Assembly: GCA_032622095.1 (NCBI GenBank)
Contig: CP136066.1
Coordinates: 103,253,319-103,317,318 of the forward strand
DNA length: 64,000 nucleotides
Direction of reading: 5' to 3'
Origin: Siphonodentalium dalli
Lineage: Eukaryota > Mollusca > Scaphopoda > Gadilida > Siphonodentaliidae
The position numbers and the translations under genes were made by a program. Positions 54,911 to 64,000 of this stretch are shown here, one piece after another. The stretch's first letter is position 1, and each line of letters starts with the position of its first letter. Below the pieces are notes generated by a model. It made no database searches, was not told the DNA's origin, and saw only the letters and a list, made by a program, of their open reading frames with translations.

Positions 54911-56252
54911 AAAGGTATTTATCCACCTAATTCGATACCGGGAAATATTTAAAAGCAAATATTATTATTTTTACATGTAGGTGTATTTGGAGCACAAATC
55001 GCCATCTGGTTTTAAATAGACAAATACAAAAAGACGGGAGCAATGACTATATCTTTAAAAATAAAGGAAAACTTTGATAAATGTTCTTTCGTAAGATTCT
55101 AAGAATAGGACATACAAATTAAATGGGTGGTATTCATTAAATAGTTATCAAATAGTTACCATCCAGACAACAAATCTTTCGGATAGACGGACATACTGAC
55201 GGCTATAACACGGGCAAACGGACGGATGGACAGACACCGCTCATAATACTATAGTTCCCCGGGGAATAAATATGCTTATTCAGCAGCTCACAGAACTAAA
55301 TATAGACAAGCAAAGGAAATTAAATTTTGCCTTGCAATCAACTTGTTAATATGTAATTTAGCTAGAGATGTGATGAAGGTTTAGAACAAACATGTACGGA
55401 GAAATATGATTAGACACCATGGGGTGATGTTACACGAAGGCGGGAGTATTGATTCAGTTCAATGTATTTTGGTTATACACCTAACATACAGATTTCAAAC
55501 GACAACGGAACTCATTGTAATGCTGAACAATGGGAACCCAATGTAACAGGTCTGTATAGTGTTAAATGACTTATGTTCTCGATGCCAAGCAGCAGGGAAT
55601 CTACAGTGAAATGAGTATATTCCACAGGGAAATGAATGAAATTATCGACCTCAGACAACCATGTATTATAATCCTAACCACGGCTTTAATAAAGCACAAC
55701 TAGTCTTTTTCCACCCATTTATAGTAGTAACTGTTTTTTATTCATTGATGGATTCAAGTATTTATCCAAAGGATCGATTTAATCGTTCAGATTTTGTTAG
55801 GTTCTCATTGGATTTTACAATATATCAAATATTAGCCAGGGTGCTAGATTTTAACAAAATTGGCCCATGTGAGGCTAGATCATACAATGAATCTTTTATG
55901 GCTGTATCGATACACTTGGGCATGATATATGATACTAATCGCGATTCATGATCAATGATTTGATACATATAACAATACCCTAAATTAGTGTTATCAAATG
56001 ATTTACCACTTGAATTATCAAAACCAACATATTTATAACTGGAGAGAGAGTTAATTTTTAACTGATATGTAGTTTAATAGTTTATAGCTAGATGCATTAA
56101 ATACACATATTAAAATAGATATGTAAACTTTGGAGAACATTGCAGGTTCTGTTCTTTTACACATACTTGATTTCCTGTATCATGATACACATGTCACGAT
56201 ACAATACGAATATCATTTGAAAGTGTATCTCAATACATTTGAATTCATGATG
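54911..56252. other. Gene-free stretch; GACGGAC tract near 55.2 kb
   Basis: A gacggac...ggacggatggacagac tract at about 55187..55238, with actatagttccccggggaat after it, looks like the tail of another tandem-repeat element. ORF 55661..55951 (96 aa) has no recognisable domain, and I do not call it a gene. Confidence 0.5.
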
Positions 56253-56408
56253 TACAATTAATCGACTCCTTAACCACAGCAGAATTATGGGTAACTTTTC
56301 AGGATTTAGTTGGAAATATGGCTTGTTGCCATTCATCGGAAAGCTCTTGGCAAGAGCTTTCCGGTGAATGGCAACAAGCCATATTTCCGACTAAATCCTG
56401 AAAAGTTA
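56253..56408. mobile_element. Pal-200, outer ends trimmed
   Basis: tacaattaatcgactcctta ... ctaaatcctgaaaagtTA. The right terminal arm is missing where the next copy starts at TA 56407. Confidence 0.88.
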
Positions 56409-56520
56409 CAGTAATGCCCTAATTAATCGACTGCTTAACCACAGCAGAATTATGGGTAACTTTTCAGGATTTAGTCGGAAATATGGCTTGTTGCCATTCA
56501 TCGGAAAGCTCTCCCCGAGC
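56407..56520. mobile_element. Pal-200, left arm, inserted in or fused to the previous copy
   Basis: TACAGTAATGCCCTAATTAA to ggaaagctctccccgagct, then an abrupt end. Head-to-tail with the copy before it. Confidence 0.88.
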
Positions 56521-57220
56521 TAGCCTTAGAATATCTACTTTGGCTATGCCCATAGAGATCATATTCCACAAGTTCAAACCCTGGGAACATTTTGACGTCC
56601 CGACAGGGAACTTCATAACATTGAACAAATAAGTTAATACCGGTACCTTAATAATGTATTCCACAGTAGTTGAAGGTTCCTGCTCGAGATTTTGTGAATT
56701 AGGTGGCTTTCGTGAGCCGATTTTGATTTGCGTTGCTTACAATCATGGAATTTCCTCATGGTAATCAATTCAATGCTTATCGCAAAATTACCTAGCAACT
56801 TTGGTTTATTCTAGAGTCCATATAAAATGCTAAGGACTGATAATTTACGAGTTCGAAACATCGCTCTTGACAAGATCACCCTCCTCCAGTGATGCACTGA
56901 CAGTACCTATTCATTAATACATCTGTTGCAGATTGCTTCTGCTCATATTTAAGCCATTGTAACCCAAACCTTGATAACAATACTGATAGTGAAACATAGT
57001 ATCAGCAGAAGAAATTTTGGAAGTCACAATATAGTTCAATCTCACAAGGGATATAACTAGAGGGATTAGTTTTCGCCATCCAGACAAGCATTAAAACTGA
57101 TAGTGTTCATGCATTGAGGTTTGGCAGCATGGTATCGAAGTTAGCATCAGTCAGGCAAAACAAGAAAAAGCCTTTGTTTCCCAATATGTAATTACATGTA
57201 AGTCACCCATCTATGTTTCT
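56521..57220. other. Gene-free stretch, nothing recognised
   Basis: No family, RNA or exon seen. Confidence 0.5.
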
Positions 57221-57620
57221 TTAACCCTTTACCCAACAGAATGGCCCTGTGCCAATGCATTCTCTTATATATGCGAGTCGACCATAGGTCGCCTCGCATA
57301 TATAAGAGAATGCATTGGCTTAACACATTACAAATTATAAAATTGTTAAAGAATGTAAGAAAAAATGGTAAAAAGTGTTAAAAAAAGATTTTTTTTAGGC
57401 CAATGCATTCTCTTATATATGCGAGGCGACCTATGGTCGACTCGCATATATAAGAGAATGCATTGGCACAGGGCATAACTGTAACTATCACAATGTGGAC
57501 AAGGAGCCGGTTCCAATGATATCCATATTTGTATGGTTCTATTGAGACAGACCGAAGATATTTTAGGCTGTTGAAGCTTTATTTGGCCGGTTTTGGCCGG
57601 TTTGTTGGGTAAAGGGTTAA
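57221..57620 (+). mobile_element. T4-a long MITE (400 bp)
   Basis: Perfect TTAACCCTTTACCCAACA / TGTTGGGTAAAGGGTTAA ends. Nearly identical to 20117..20515 in sequence and orientation. Confidence 0.94.
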
Positions 57621-57703
57621 CATTTGGAAGATTAAATACTCGCTGGCGAGTAGTTCACTTGGGGATATACATGTAGAACAAAGGGTGACAAGGAAATTAA
57701 CAA

Positions 57704-58149
57704 ATCTGAGTTTAGTGTGCCTGTCATTTGCAGAATGAGGTCCCAGAAGGTGAATTAGTGATGCTATCCCACATAACGGGCTATCATCACCAAATTCACC
57801 CTCTTGGGACCTCAATCTGCATGGCCTCATCTGCTATGGGAGACATCTAGACTCCGATTGAAGTTTCCAAATGGTGAATATTGTGATGTACACCCATTGG
57901 GAACCTCGATTATACAATGTCTCGTCTGCCAATTTCGGGATATAGAGAAACTAAACTAAAATAGAATCTATGTGAAGAAGTTTCTATAGAAATTTGAAAT
58001 AAAGAAACTTTTCAGAGAAGATGAGGCCTAAGCAGAATGAGGTTCCCAGAGGGTGAATTTAGTGATGCTATCCCGCTGTGCGATAGCGTCACTAACTTCA
58101 CCCTCTGGGGACTCATTCTGCAAATGACAGGCACCTTATTATCAGGCCT
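57704..58149. mobile_element. M11 element with 11-bp duplication (10 of 11)
   Basis: gaaattaacaa at 57693..57703 and gaaattaacta at 58150..58160 flank the element. Two hairpins (gcagaatgaggtcccagaag... and ...ccctctggggactcattctg) surround the shared middle. Confidence 0.88.
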
Positions 58150-58160
58150 GAAATTAACTA

Positions 58161-58893
58161 AGATTCTGAAATAGCCATATTTAACGGAAAATTCTGAAAG
58201 CATGAAAAATGATATCCCTGTTTGACAGAATAATAACCAAAATAAAAAAAACTTTTGACATGACAAGTGCCATAGGTGAGTGATCTGAAAACGGAAACAT
58301 TTTTAAATCTTGGCCAAAAACCAATTAAAGATAATTAACTCTCTGGTTGGAATGGGAGATGGGGGTTACATGTGAGTAATATTAGGATCGTCAGATAGGA
58401 GTAAAAATTTATTTTTCATTTGACATTTTCTTATGGCTTTTTTTCATGTCTTATATTATATCTGCAAGATTGGGAAAATATGCTAAGATTAATTTTGATT
58501 GTCTTTGTTCAAACAGCGATAATAAACACAATGATGTGATTGTGAAATCAACCCATGCATTCTGAGACATTTGGAAGTCTTTTTCTGTTTTTATGACAAA
58601 TTTTACGAACAGTTTCAAAAGATTTTCTTGAAAACCACCAAAGAAAAACTTCAGGGTACAAAAAACAGGTCTGTAGAGAAACCATAACCACCTACAGTTT
58701 TCCTTTGGCCTAAACATCCGGGATATGGCATGGGGTGCTGATCAAGTGCCAAGGTGACTCTCTTCACTAAAACTCATTAACATGCAAACATGAGCAATAA
58801 TGTAGAAGTTATTGAAACACCTTGCACATAAACGACTGAAGAGCTCATATTAATCACCATCCTTCACTCAGTGCACTTGAAACTGGGGTCACA
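58161..58893. other. Gene-free stretch, nothing recognised
   Basis: The 84-88-aa minus-strand ORFs here have no recognisable content. Confidence 0.5.
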
Positions 58894-59091
58894 TACAGTA
58901 ATGCCCTACATAATCGACTCCTTAACCACAGCAAAATTATGGGTAATTTTTTCAGGATTTAGTTGGAAATATGGCTTGTTGCCATTCATCTTTCCGATGA
59001 ATGGCAACAAGCCATATTTCTGACTAAATCCTGAAAAATTACCCATAATTCTGCTGTGGTTAAGGAGTCAATTATTTAGGACATTACTATA
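58894..59091. mobile_element. Pal-200
   Basis: TACAGTAATGCCCTACATAA ... TTATTTAGGACATTACTATA, with the centre slightly shortened. Confidence 0.92.
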
Positions 59092-59175
59092 TTTAACCCA
59101 TTCATTACTATGAATTATACCATTCGGTTATAAAAGTACACATTGGGATGGTCTATTATACATTTACAGAGGGGT
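59092..59175 (+). mobile_element. T4-b MITE, left third
   Basis: tttaacccattcattactat, ttcggttataaaagtacaca, gggatggtctattatacatt. Repeated after the next Pal-200 at 59377. Confidence 0.75.
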
Positions 59176-59376
59176 GGTCGACTCCTTAACCACAGCAGAA
59201 TTATGGGTAATTTTTCAGGATTTAGTCGGAAATATGGCTTGTTGCCATTCATCGGGTTTACCTGTAGAATGAGAGCATTCCAATGAATGGCAACAAGTCA
59301 TATTCCGACTAAATCCTGAAAAATTACCCATAATTCTGCTGTGGTTAAGGAGTCGATTATTTAGTGCATTACTGTA
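59176..59376. mobile_element. Pal-200, left tip missing, altered centre
   Basis: Starts inside the arm (gtcgactccttaaccacagc) and ends TTATTTAGTGCATTACTGTA. The centre reads gggtttacctgtagaatgag instead of the usual agagctc-type turn. Confidence 0.88.
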
Positions 59377-59466
59377 TATTTAACCCATTCATTGCTATGA
59401 ATTATCCCATTTGGTTATAAAAGTATACGTTGGGATGGTCTATTATTCATTTACAGAGGGGTCGGG
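59377..59466 (+). mobile_element. T4-b MITE, left third, second copy
   Basis: tttaacccattcattgctat, catttggttataaaagtata, gatggtctattattcattta. With 59092 it shows a roughly 285-bp duplication of a Pal-200 plus T4-b module. Confidence 0.75.
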
Positions 59467-59579
59467 GTTGATAATTTACAAGTGCAGAGGACTCTCTGGA
59501 CAGAGATTCATATTTGGTCAAAGGTCTTGATTTCAGAATAATTTCTAGAGTCCAAAATGTCTGTAGCATGAACATTTTC

Positions 59580-59817
59580 TGATTTTACACCAAACAAGGG
59601 CTATAACTCTGGTAAATTTGAATCGACAAACCCTGTAGTATGTGAGTATTCTTTCCATTAAATAGAGTAATGAAACCTATTAATTAACACCCAACTTACA
59701 AGGTGAAAAGGGCTGTTACTCTGCTAAAGTTGAATGGATGAAACCTGCAGTATGAGAGTATTCTTTCCTCCAAGCAAGACCATCGCCATACAAAAGGATA
59801 ATGACAACTGTTTATAT
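59580..59817 (+). repeat. Tandem units (about 122 bp)
   Basis: gggct-t-actctg-taaa-ttgaat at about 59597 and 59719, with gagtattctttcc. A third piece (attaacatccaagttacaag) resumes at 60321 after the next element. Confidence 0.7.
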
Positions 59818-60325
59818 TTAAAGGCATTTTATTTTTTATTACTTGGTTTCCAGATTTCTTTGTCTCAAAGGTAGGGGAGGTGGGAGGAAAAATAATAAAA
59901 ATAAAATCTGTATAACTTGGTTTAAATTGAAATTAGGGTCGGGAGAAATAAAATATTTGCTGTATAATAATCTCCTCATATCTAAAACAAGCATCGCAAA
60001 TATATTTTTATATTTGGATGTTTCTTTAAATCATGATACGGATAGATGAAATAATATTGCCAATATCAGCATCCGCGGTCTGCCGTTGGCGTTTACATTC
60101 AATACCATAAACATCACCGGGAGGCTTCGCAGTTAAATCGATGTTGTTGTATATTTGATGTAAACTTATATTTTTTTCTAATTTTTTTTATATGTCTGGA
60201 TTAATATTCCCATTGGCGGAAATAAAAAGAACTGAAAACAAAATTTTTATTTTTATTGACAAACAGCTTTATTTTGGGTAGGGAAATCTGTAAACCAAGT
60301 AATAAAAAATTAAATGCCTAATTAA
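59818..60325. mobile_element. About 500-bp TIR MITE inside the 122-bp tandem units
   Basis: aggcattttattttttatta then cttggtttccagatttc on the left pairs with gaaatctgtaaaccaag and taataaaaaattaaatgcct on the right (37 bp, two mismatches). Flanks contain TTAA near both ends (59818..59821, 60322..60325). Confidence 0.8.
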
Positions 60326-60420
60326 CATCCAAGTTACAAGGTGAAATGTCTGTAGGTATGGACGTCCAGACAGAGCCCTTGAATATACACCCCGAACCTA
60401 TTCCGGGCATTGGGGGATTA

Positions 60421-60703
60421 TTAACCCTTTCCTTTACTGAATAGATGCTCCAATAAGACATTAAAGTATACATTGGAAAGGTCCATTCTTCATATGGAGG
60501 GATGTTTAGGAAATATAAGCAGATGACAGACGGACAGAGAAATAATACAAAGAAATAATACAAGTGAAGAATGATTCCTATTCACTGGGGGAGGGAAATG
60601 TTCAGCTGATAAGTTCCAACAATCAGCCATTTGTTGAACTTATTATATAAACATTTCCTTATACTATTCGTTAATGAGTATTTAATACTAAAGAAAGGGT
60701 CAA
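60421..60703 (+). mobile_element. T4-b MITE, full length (283 bp)
   Basis: TTAACCCTTTCCTTTACTGA to aaagaaagggTCAA (decayed TTAA). All family blocks are present in order. Confidence 0.9.
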
Positions 60704-61260
60704 AAGTAGTGGTACGTTTATTTCGATGCCTCGAAGGTAGAGACTGGAAGAACAAACCTTAGTAACCTGGTATTTTGTTTTCTGACCAGAGTACTGGTAC
60801 TACTGGAGTACGAAACAAGCATTAGGATGTTATTGATTGTATAGATGGAAGGGAACTATATAACTGACTGTCTGAGAATATGTCGGCTTCATTTGGACAT
60901 GGATTCAGAGAACGGAGGTCAAATAGGCGATTTATGTGGGAAAAAACTTTGACCTTTGATAGAAATCAGCAAGAATCACTCGTTAGAGGTCGATAAGTAC
61001 ATAATACTAACGAGAGACAATTAAACACTTTTGTTAACTGAATACTCGCTGATGAGTAGATTACTTGATTTCCGTTGTTCCATTTCAGTGATGTTCAGAT
61101 ACTAGACTGCAGACGACGAGCAGAGAAACTCAAGGAAACATTTATAGGGATTTTCCGCTATAGGTTCATTAATTTATAAACAGCCTAAGGCTGGAAATAT
61201 ATATGCTGAAGCGAAGACACATGGCTGAGGTTTCATAAAGTCATGGCTTGGAGGAGGGGG

Positions 61261-61477
61261 TACAGTAATGTCCGAAGTATATGACCCCTTAATCGCAGCA
61301 GAATTATGGGAAATTTTTCAGGATTTAGTCAGAAATATGGCTTGTTGCCATTCATCGGAAAGCTCTCACCGAGAGCTTTCCTATGAATGGCAGCAAGCCA
61401 TATTTCTGACTAAATCCTGAAAAATTTCCCATAATTCTGCTGTGGTTTAGGGGTGTATTATTTAGGACATTACTGTA
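61261..61477. mobile_element. Pal-200 inside tandem unit one
   Basis: TACAGTAATGTCCGAAGTAT ... TATTTAGGACATTACTGTA. Shares private changes (tatgaccccttaatc, gggaaatttttc) with the copy at 62754. Confidence 0.93.
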
Positions 61478-62753
61478 GATCACTGGTATTGGGCAATTGA
61501 TTGTAATACATGTAGATGGATGGGAGCTACATGTATATCACTGACTGTCTGAGAATATGTCGGCTTCATTTGGACATGGATTCAGAGATGGGAGATCAAA
61601 TAGGATATTTATGTGGAAAAAAACTTTTGACCTTTGATAGAAAGCAGCAAGAATCACCTGTGGGAGGTCGATAGGTACACAATACTAACGAGAGACAATT
61701 AAACACTTTTGTTAACTGAATGCTTGCTGATGAGTAGTTTACTTGATTTCTGTTATTCCAATTCGATTCTGATTCACGCACAAATTGTAAGTCCTGTGCA
61801 ATGTAGATGGATGGGAGCTATATCACTGACTGTCTGAAAATATGTCGGCTTCATTTGGACATGGATTCAGAGAAGGGAGATCAAATAGCCGATTTATGTG
61901 GAAAAAAGAAAACTTCGACAATTGATAGAAATCAGCAAGAATCACTTGTGGGAGGTCGATAAAGTACACACTACTAATATATACTAACGAGAGACAATTA
62001 AAACACTTTTGTTAACTGAATACTCGCTAATAAGTAGTTTACTTGATTTCCGTTGTTCCATTTCAGTGATGTTCAGATACTAGAATGCAGACGTCAAGCA
62101 GAGAAACTCCTCAAGGAAACATTTATAGTAATCTGAGGTGTCTAATAATCATAATGGCCTAATGATAGTGATGGGTGTGGATTTAGGCTGTAATTAATAA
62201 TAGTGATGACAAATTCACTCAATGCATGTCTCAATGCCAAATAATAATGATCATTGGAATTTTCTCCAAAATTAATAATCGTGCTGACACTAGGAGGGGG
62301 TGTGTGACTGGTATTGGGCTATCGATAGTATAGATGGATGTGAACTATATCACTGACTGTCTGAGAATATGTCGGCTTCATTTGGACATGGATTCAGAGA
62401 AGGGAGATCAAATAGCCGATTTAGGTAAAAAAAAGAAAACTTAGACCTTTGAGAGAAAGCAGCAAGAATCACTCGTTTGAGGTCGATAGGTACACAATAC
62501 TAACGAGAGACAATTAAACACTTTTGTTAACTGAATACTCACTGATGAGTAATTCACTTGATTTCCGTTGTTCCATTTCAGGGATGTTCAGATACTAGAA
62601 TGCAGATGAGCAGAGAAACTACTCAAGGAAACATTTGTAGGGATTTTCCGCTATAGGTTCATTAATTTATAAACAGCCTAAGGCTGGAAATATATATGGT
62701 GAAGCGAAGACACATGGCTGAGGTTTCAAGAAGTCATGGCTTAGAGGAGGGGG

Positions 62754-62971
62754 TACAGTAATGCCCGAAGCATATGACCCCTTAATCACAGCAGATTTAT
62801 GGGAAATTTTTCAGGATTTAGTCAGAAATACGTCTTGTTGCCATTCATCGGAAAGCTCTCACCGAGAGCTTTCCTATAAATGGCAGCAAGCCATATTTCC
62901 GACTAAATCCTGAAAAATTTTCCCATAATTCTGCTGTGGTTTAGGGGTGTATTATTTAGGACATTACTGTA
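62754..62971. mobile_element. Pal-200 inside tandem unit two
   Basis: TACAGTAATGCCCGAAGCAT ... TATTTAGGACATTACTGTA at the same place in its unit as the copy at 61261, so it was inserted once and then duplicated with the unit. Confidence 0.93.
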
Positions 62972-64000
62972 GATCACTGGTATTGGGCTATTGATTGTAA
63001 TACATGTAGATGGATGGGAGCTAGATGTATATCACTGACTGTCTGAGAATATGTCGGCTTCATTTGGACATGGATTCAGAGATGGGAGATCAAATAGGAT
63101 ATTTATGTGGAAAAAAACTTTTGACCTTTGATAGAAAGCAGCAGGAATCACCTGTGGGAGGTCGATAGGTACACAATACTAACGAGAGACAATTAAACAC
63201 TTTTGTTAACTGAATGCTTGCTGATGAGTAGTTTACTTGATTTCTGTTATTCCAATTCGATTCTGATTCACGCACAAATTGTAAGTCCTGTGCAATGTAG
63301 ATGGATGGGAGCTATATCACTGACTGTCTGAAAATATGTCGGCTTCATTTGGACATGGATTCAGAGAAGGGAGATCAAATAGCCGATTTATGTGGAAAAA
63401 AGAAAACTTCGACAATTGATAGAAATCAGCAAGAATCACTTGTGGGAGGTCGATAAAGTACACACTACTAATATATACTAACGAGAGACAATTAAAACAC
63501 TTTTGTTAACTGAATACTCGCTAATAAGTAGTTTACTTGATTTCCGTTGTTCCATTTCAGTGATGTTCAGATACTAGAATGCAGACGTCAAGCAGAGAAA
63601 CTCCTCAAGGAAACATTTATAGTAATCTGAGGTGTCTAATAATCATAATGGCCTAATGATAGTGATGGGTGTGGATTTAGGCTGTAATTAATAATAGTGA
63701 TGACAAATTCACTCAATGCATGTCTCAATGCCAAATAATAATGATCATTGGAATTTTCTCCAAAATTAATAATCGTGCTGACACTAGGAGGGGGTGTGTG
63801 ACTGGTATTGGGCTATCGATAGTATAGATGGATGTGAACTATATCACTGACTGTCTGAGAATATGTCGGCTTCATTTGGACATGGATTCAGAGAAGGGAG
63901 ATCAAATAGCCAATTTAGGATTTAGGTGAAAAAAAGAAAACTTAGACCTTTGAGAGAAAGCAGCAAGAATCACTCGTTTGAGGTCGATAGGTACACAATA

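Larger units (their letters stand above)
60839..64000 (+). repeat. 1.49-kb tandem array, runs past the window edge
   Basis: Units start near 60839, 62329 and 63823 (periods about 1490 and 1494). Within a unit the block gactgtctgagaatatgtcg, then gcttcatttggacatggatt, recurs three times, so each unit is itself three related subunits of roughly 300-500 bp, with one Pal-200 between the first two. Units one and two are nearly identical over long stretches (for example 61500..62330 against 62994..63823). The duplicated 61-aa ORFs at 61596 and 63090 are repeat readings, not genes. Confidence 0.94.

Noticed and set aside
55661-55951. 96-residue plus-strand ORF as a possible exon
   Set aside because: No domain recognised and no convincing splice sites. 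Kept only as part of an unassigned stretch.
61596-63275. Two identical 61-residue minus-strand ORFs, 1494 bp apart, as a duplicated gene
   Set aside because: They are readings of the 1.49-kb tandem unit. No splice context, no domain, and the identity is explained by the repeat.

Overview
What kind of DNA this is. The window is AT-rich eukaryotic DNA, mostly non-coding and packed with short non-autonomous transposons. I see no bacterial-style gene blocks, operons or long ORFs. The one confident coding segment is a 97-bp exon on the minus strand (14378..14474). It encodes the start of the DEP region of an R7-family RGS protein (RGS6/7/9/11; EGL-10 and EAT-16 in worms), so the source is an animal. 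The many tandem 'precipitation' repeats ending in GACGGACGG runs plus a terminal hairpin, and the dense TTAA MITEs, suggest a marine invertebrate, most likely a mollusc (perhaps a bivalve). That taxonomic guess is inference. If the exon is real, much of the window may be R7 RGS intron. I found no second exon.

Working names. Pal-200: a near-perfect palindrome with TA ends (TA-CAGTAATGC...GCATTACTG-TA), 16 copies. T4-a to T4-g: element families ending at TTAA. T4-a begins CCCTTTCATGA or CCCTTTACCCAACA; T4-b begins CCCTTTCTTTACTAAAT; T4-c begins AGGTACTCAATCC; T4-d ends GTGTTTCACATCACT; T4-e begins CYCTTTCAGTGC; T4-f begins CTCTTTCGCTGCCA; T4-g begins GGTAGCAGTACACG. M11: a hairpin-rich TIR element with 11-bp target duplications. 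Also present are one tRNA-derived SINE, one Helitron-like element, and three hAT-like elements, one with a perfect 8-bp duplication.

Layout. 1-3 kb: a two-type satellite and a foldback element. 3-7.1 kb: T4, M11 and Pal-200 copies. 7.5-9.6 and 12.7-14.1 kb: tandem-repeat elements with hairpin tails. 14.4 kb: the RGS exon. 15.5-17.4 kb: a 1.67-kb repeat inserted inside a T4-a element. 19.3-20.5 kb: an inverted pair of T4-a long elements. 21.3-25.9 kb: a second copy of the 1.67-kb repeat, broken by a composite-transposon-like block (two T4-g copies, a middle segment and a SINE) and by a hAT-like element. 26-31 kb: T4-c/d/e/a/b. 31-36 kb: M11, a 1.4-kb TIR element and a ~200-bp tandem array with a hAT-like insertion. 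36-41 kb: self-nested T4-b, a hairpin T4-e, and T4-f. 41-44 kb: Helitron and hAT. 44-51 kb: more M11, T4 and Pal-200. 51.8-54.2 kb: a long-TIR element with tandem repeats inside. 54-60.7 kb: Pal-200, T4 and M11. 60.8 kb to the end: a 1.49-kb tandem array that runs out of the window.

No transposase, reverse transcriptase or replicase ORF was recognised, so all mobile elements here look non-autonomous. Coordinates were read by hand; element edges may be off by a few bases unless a target duplication is given.
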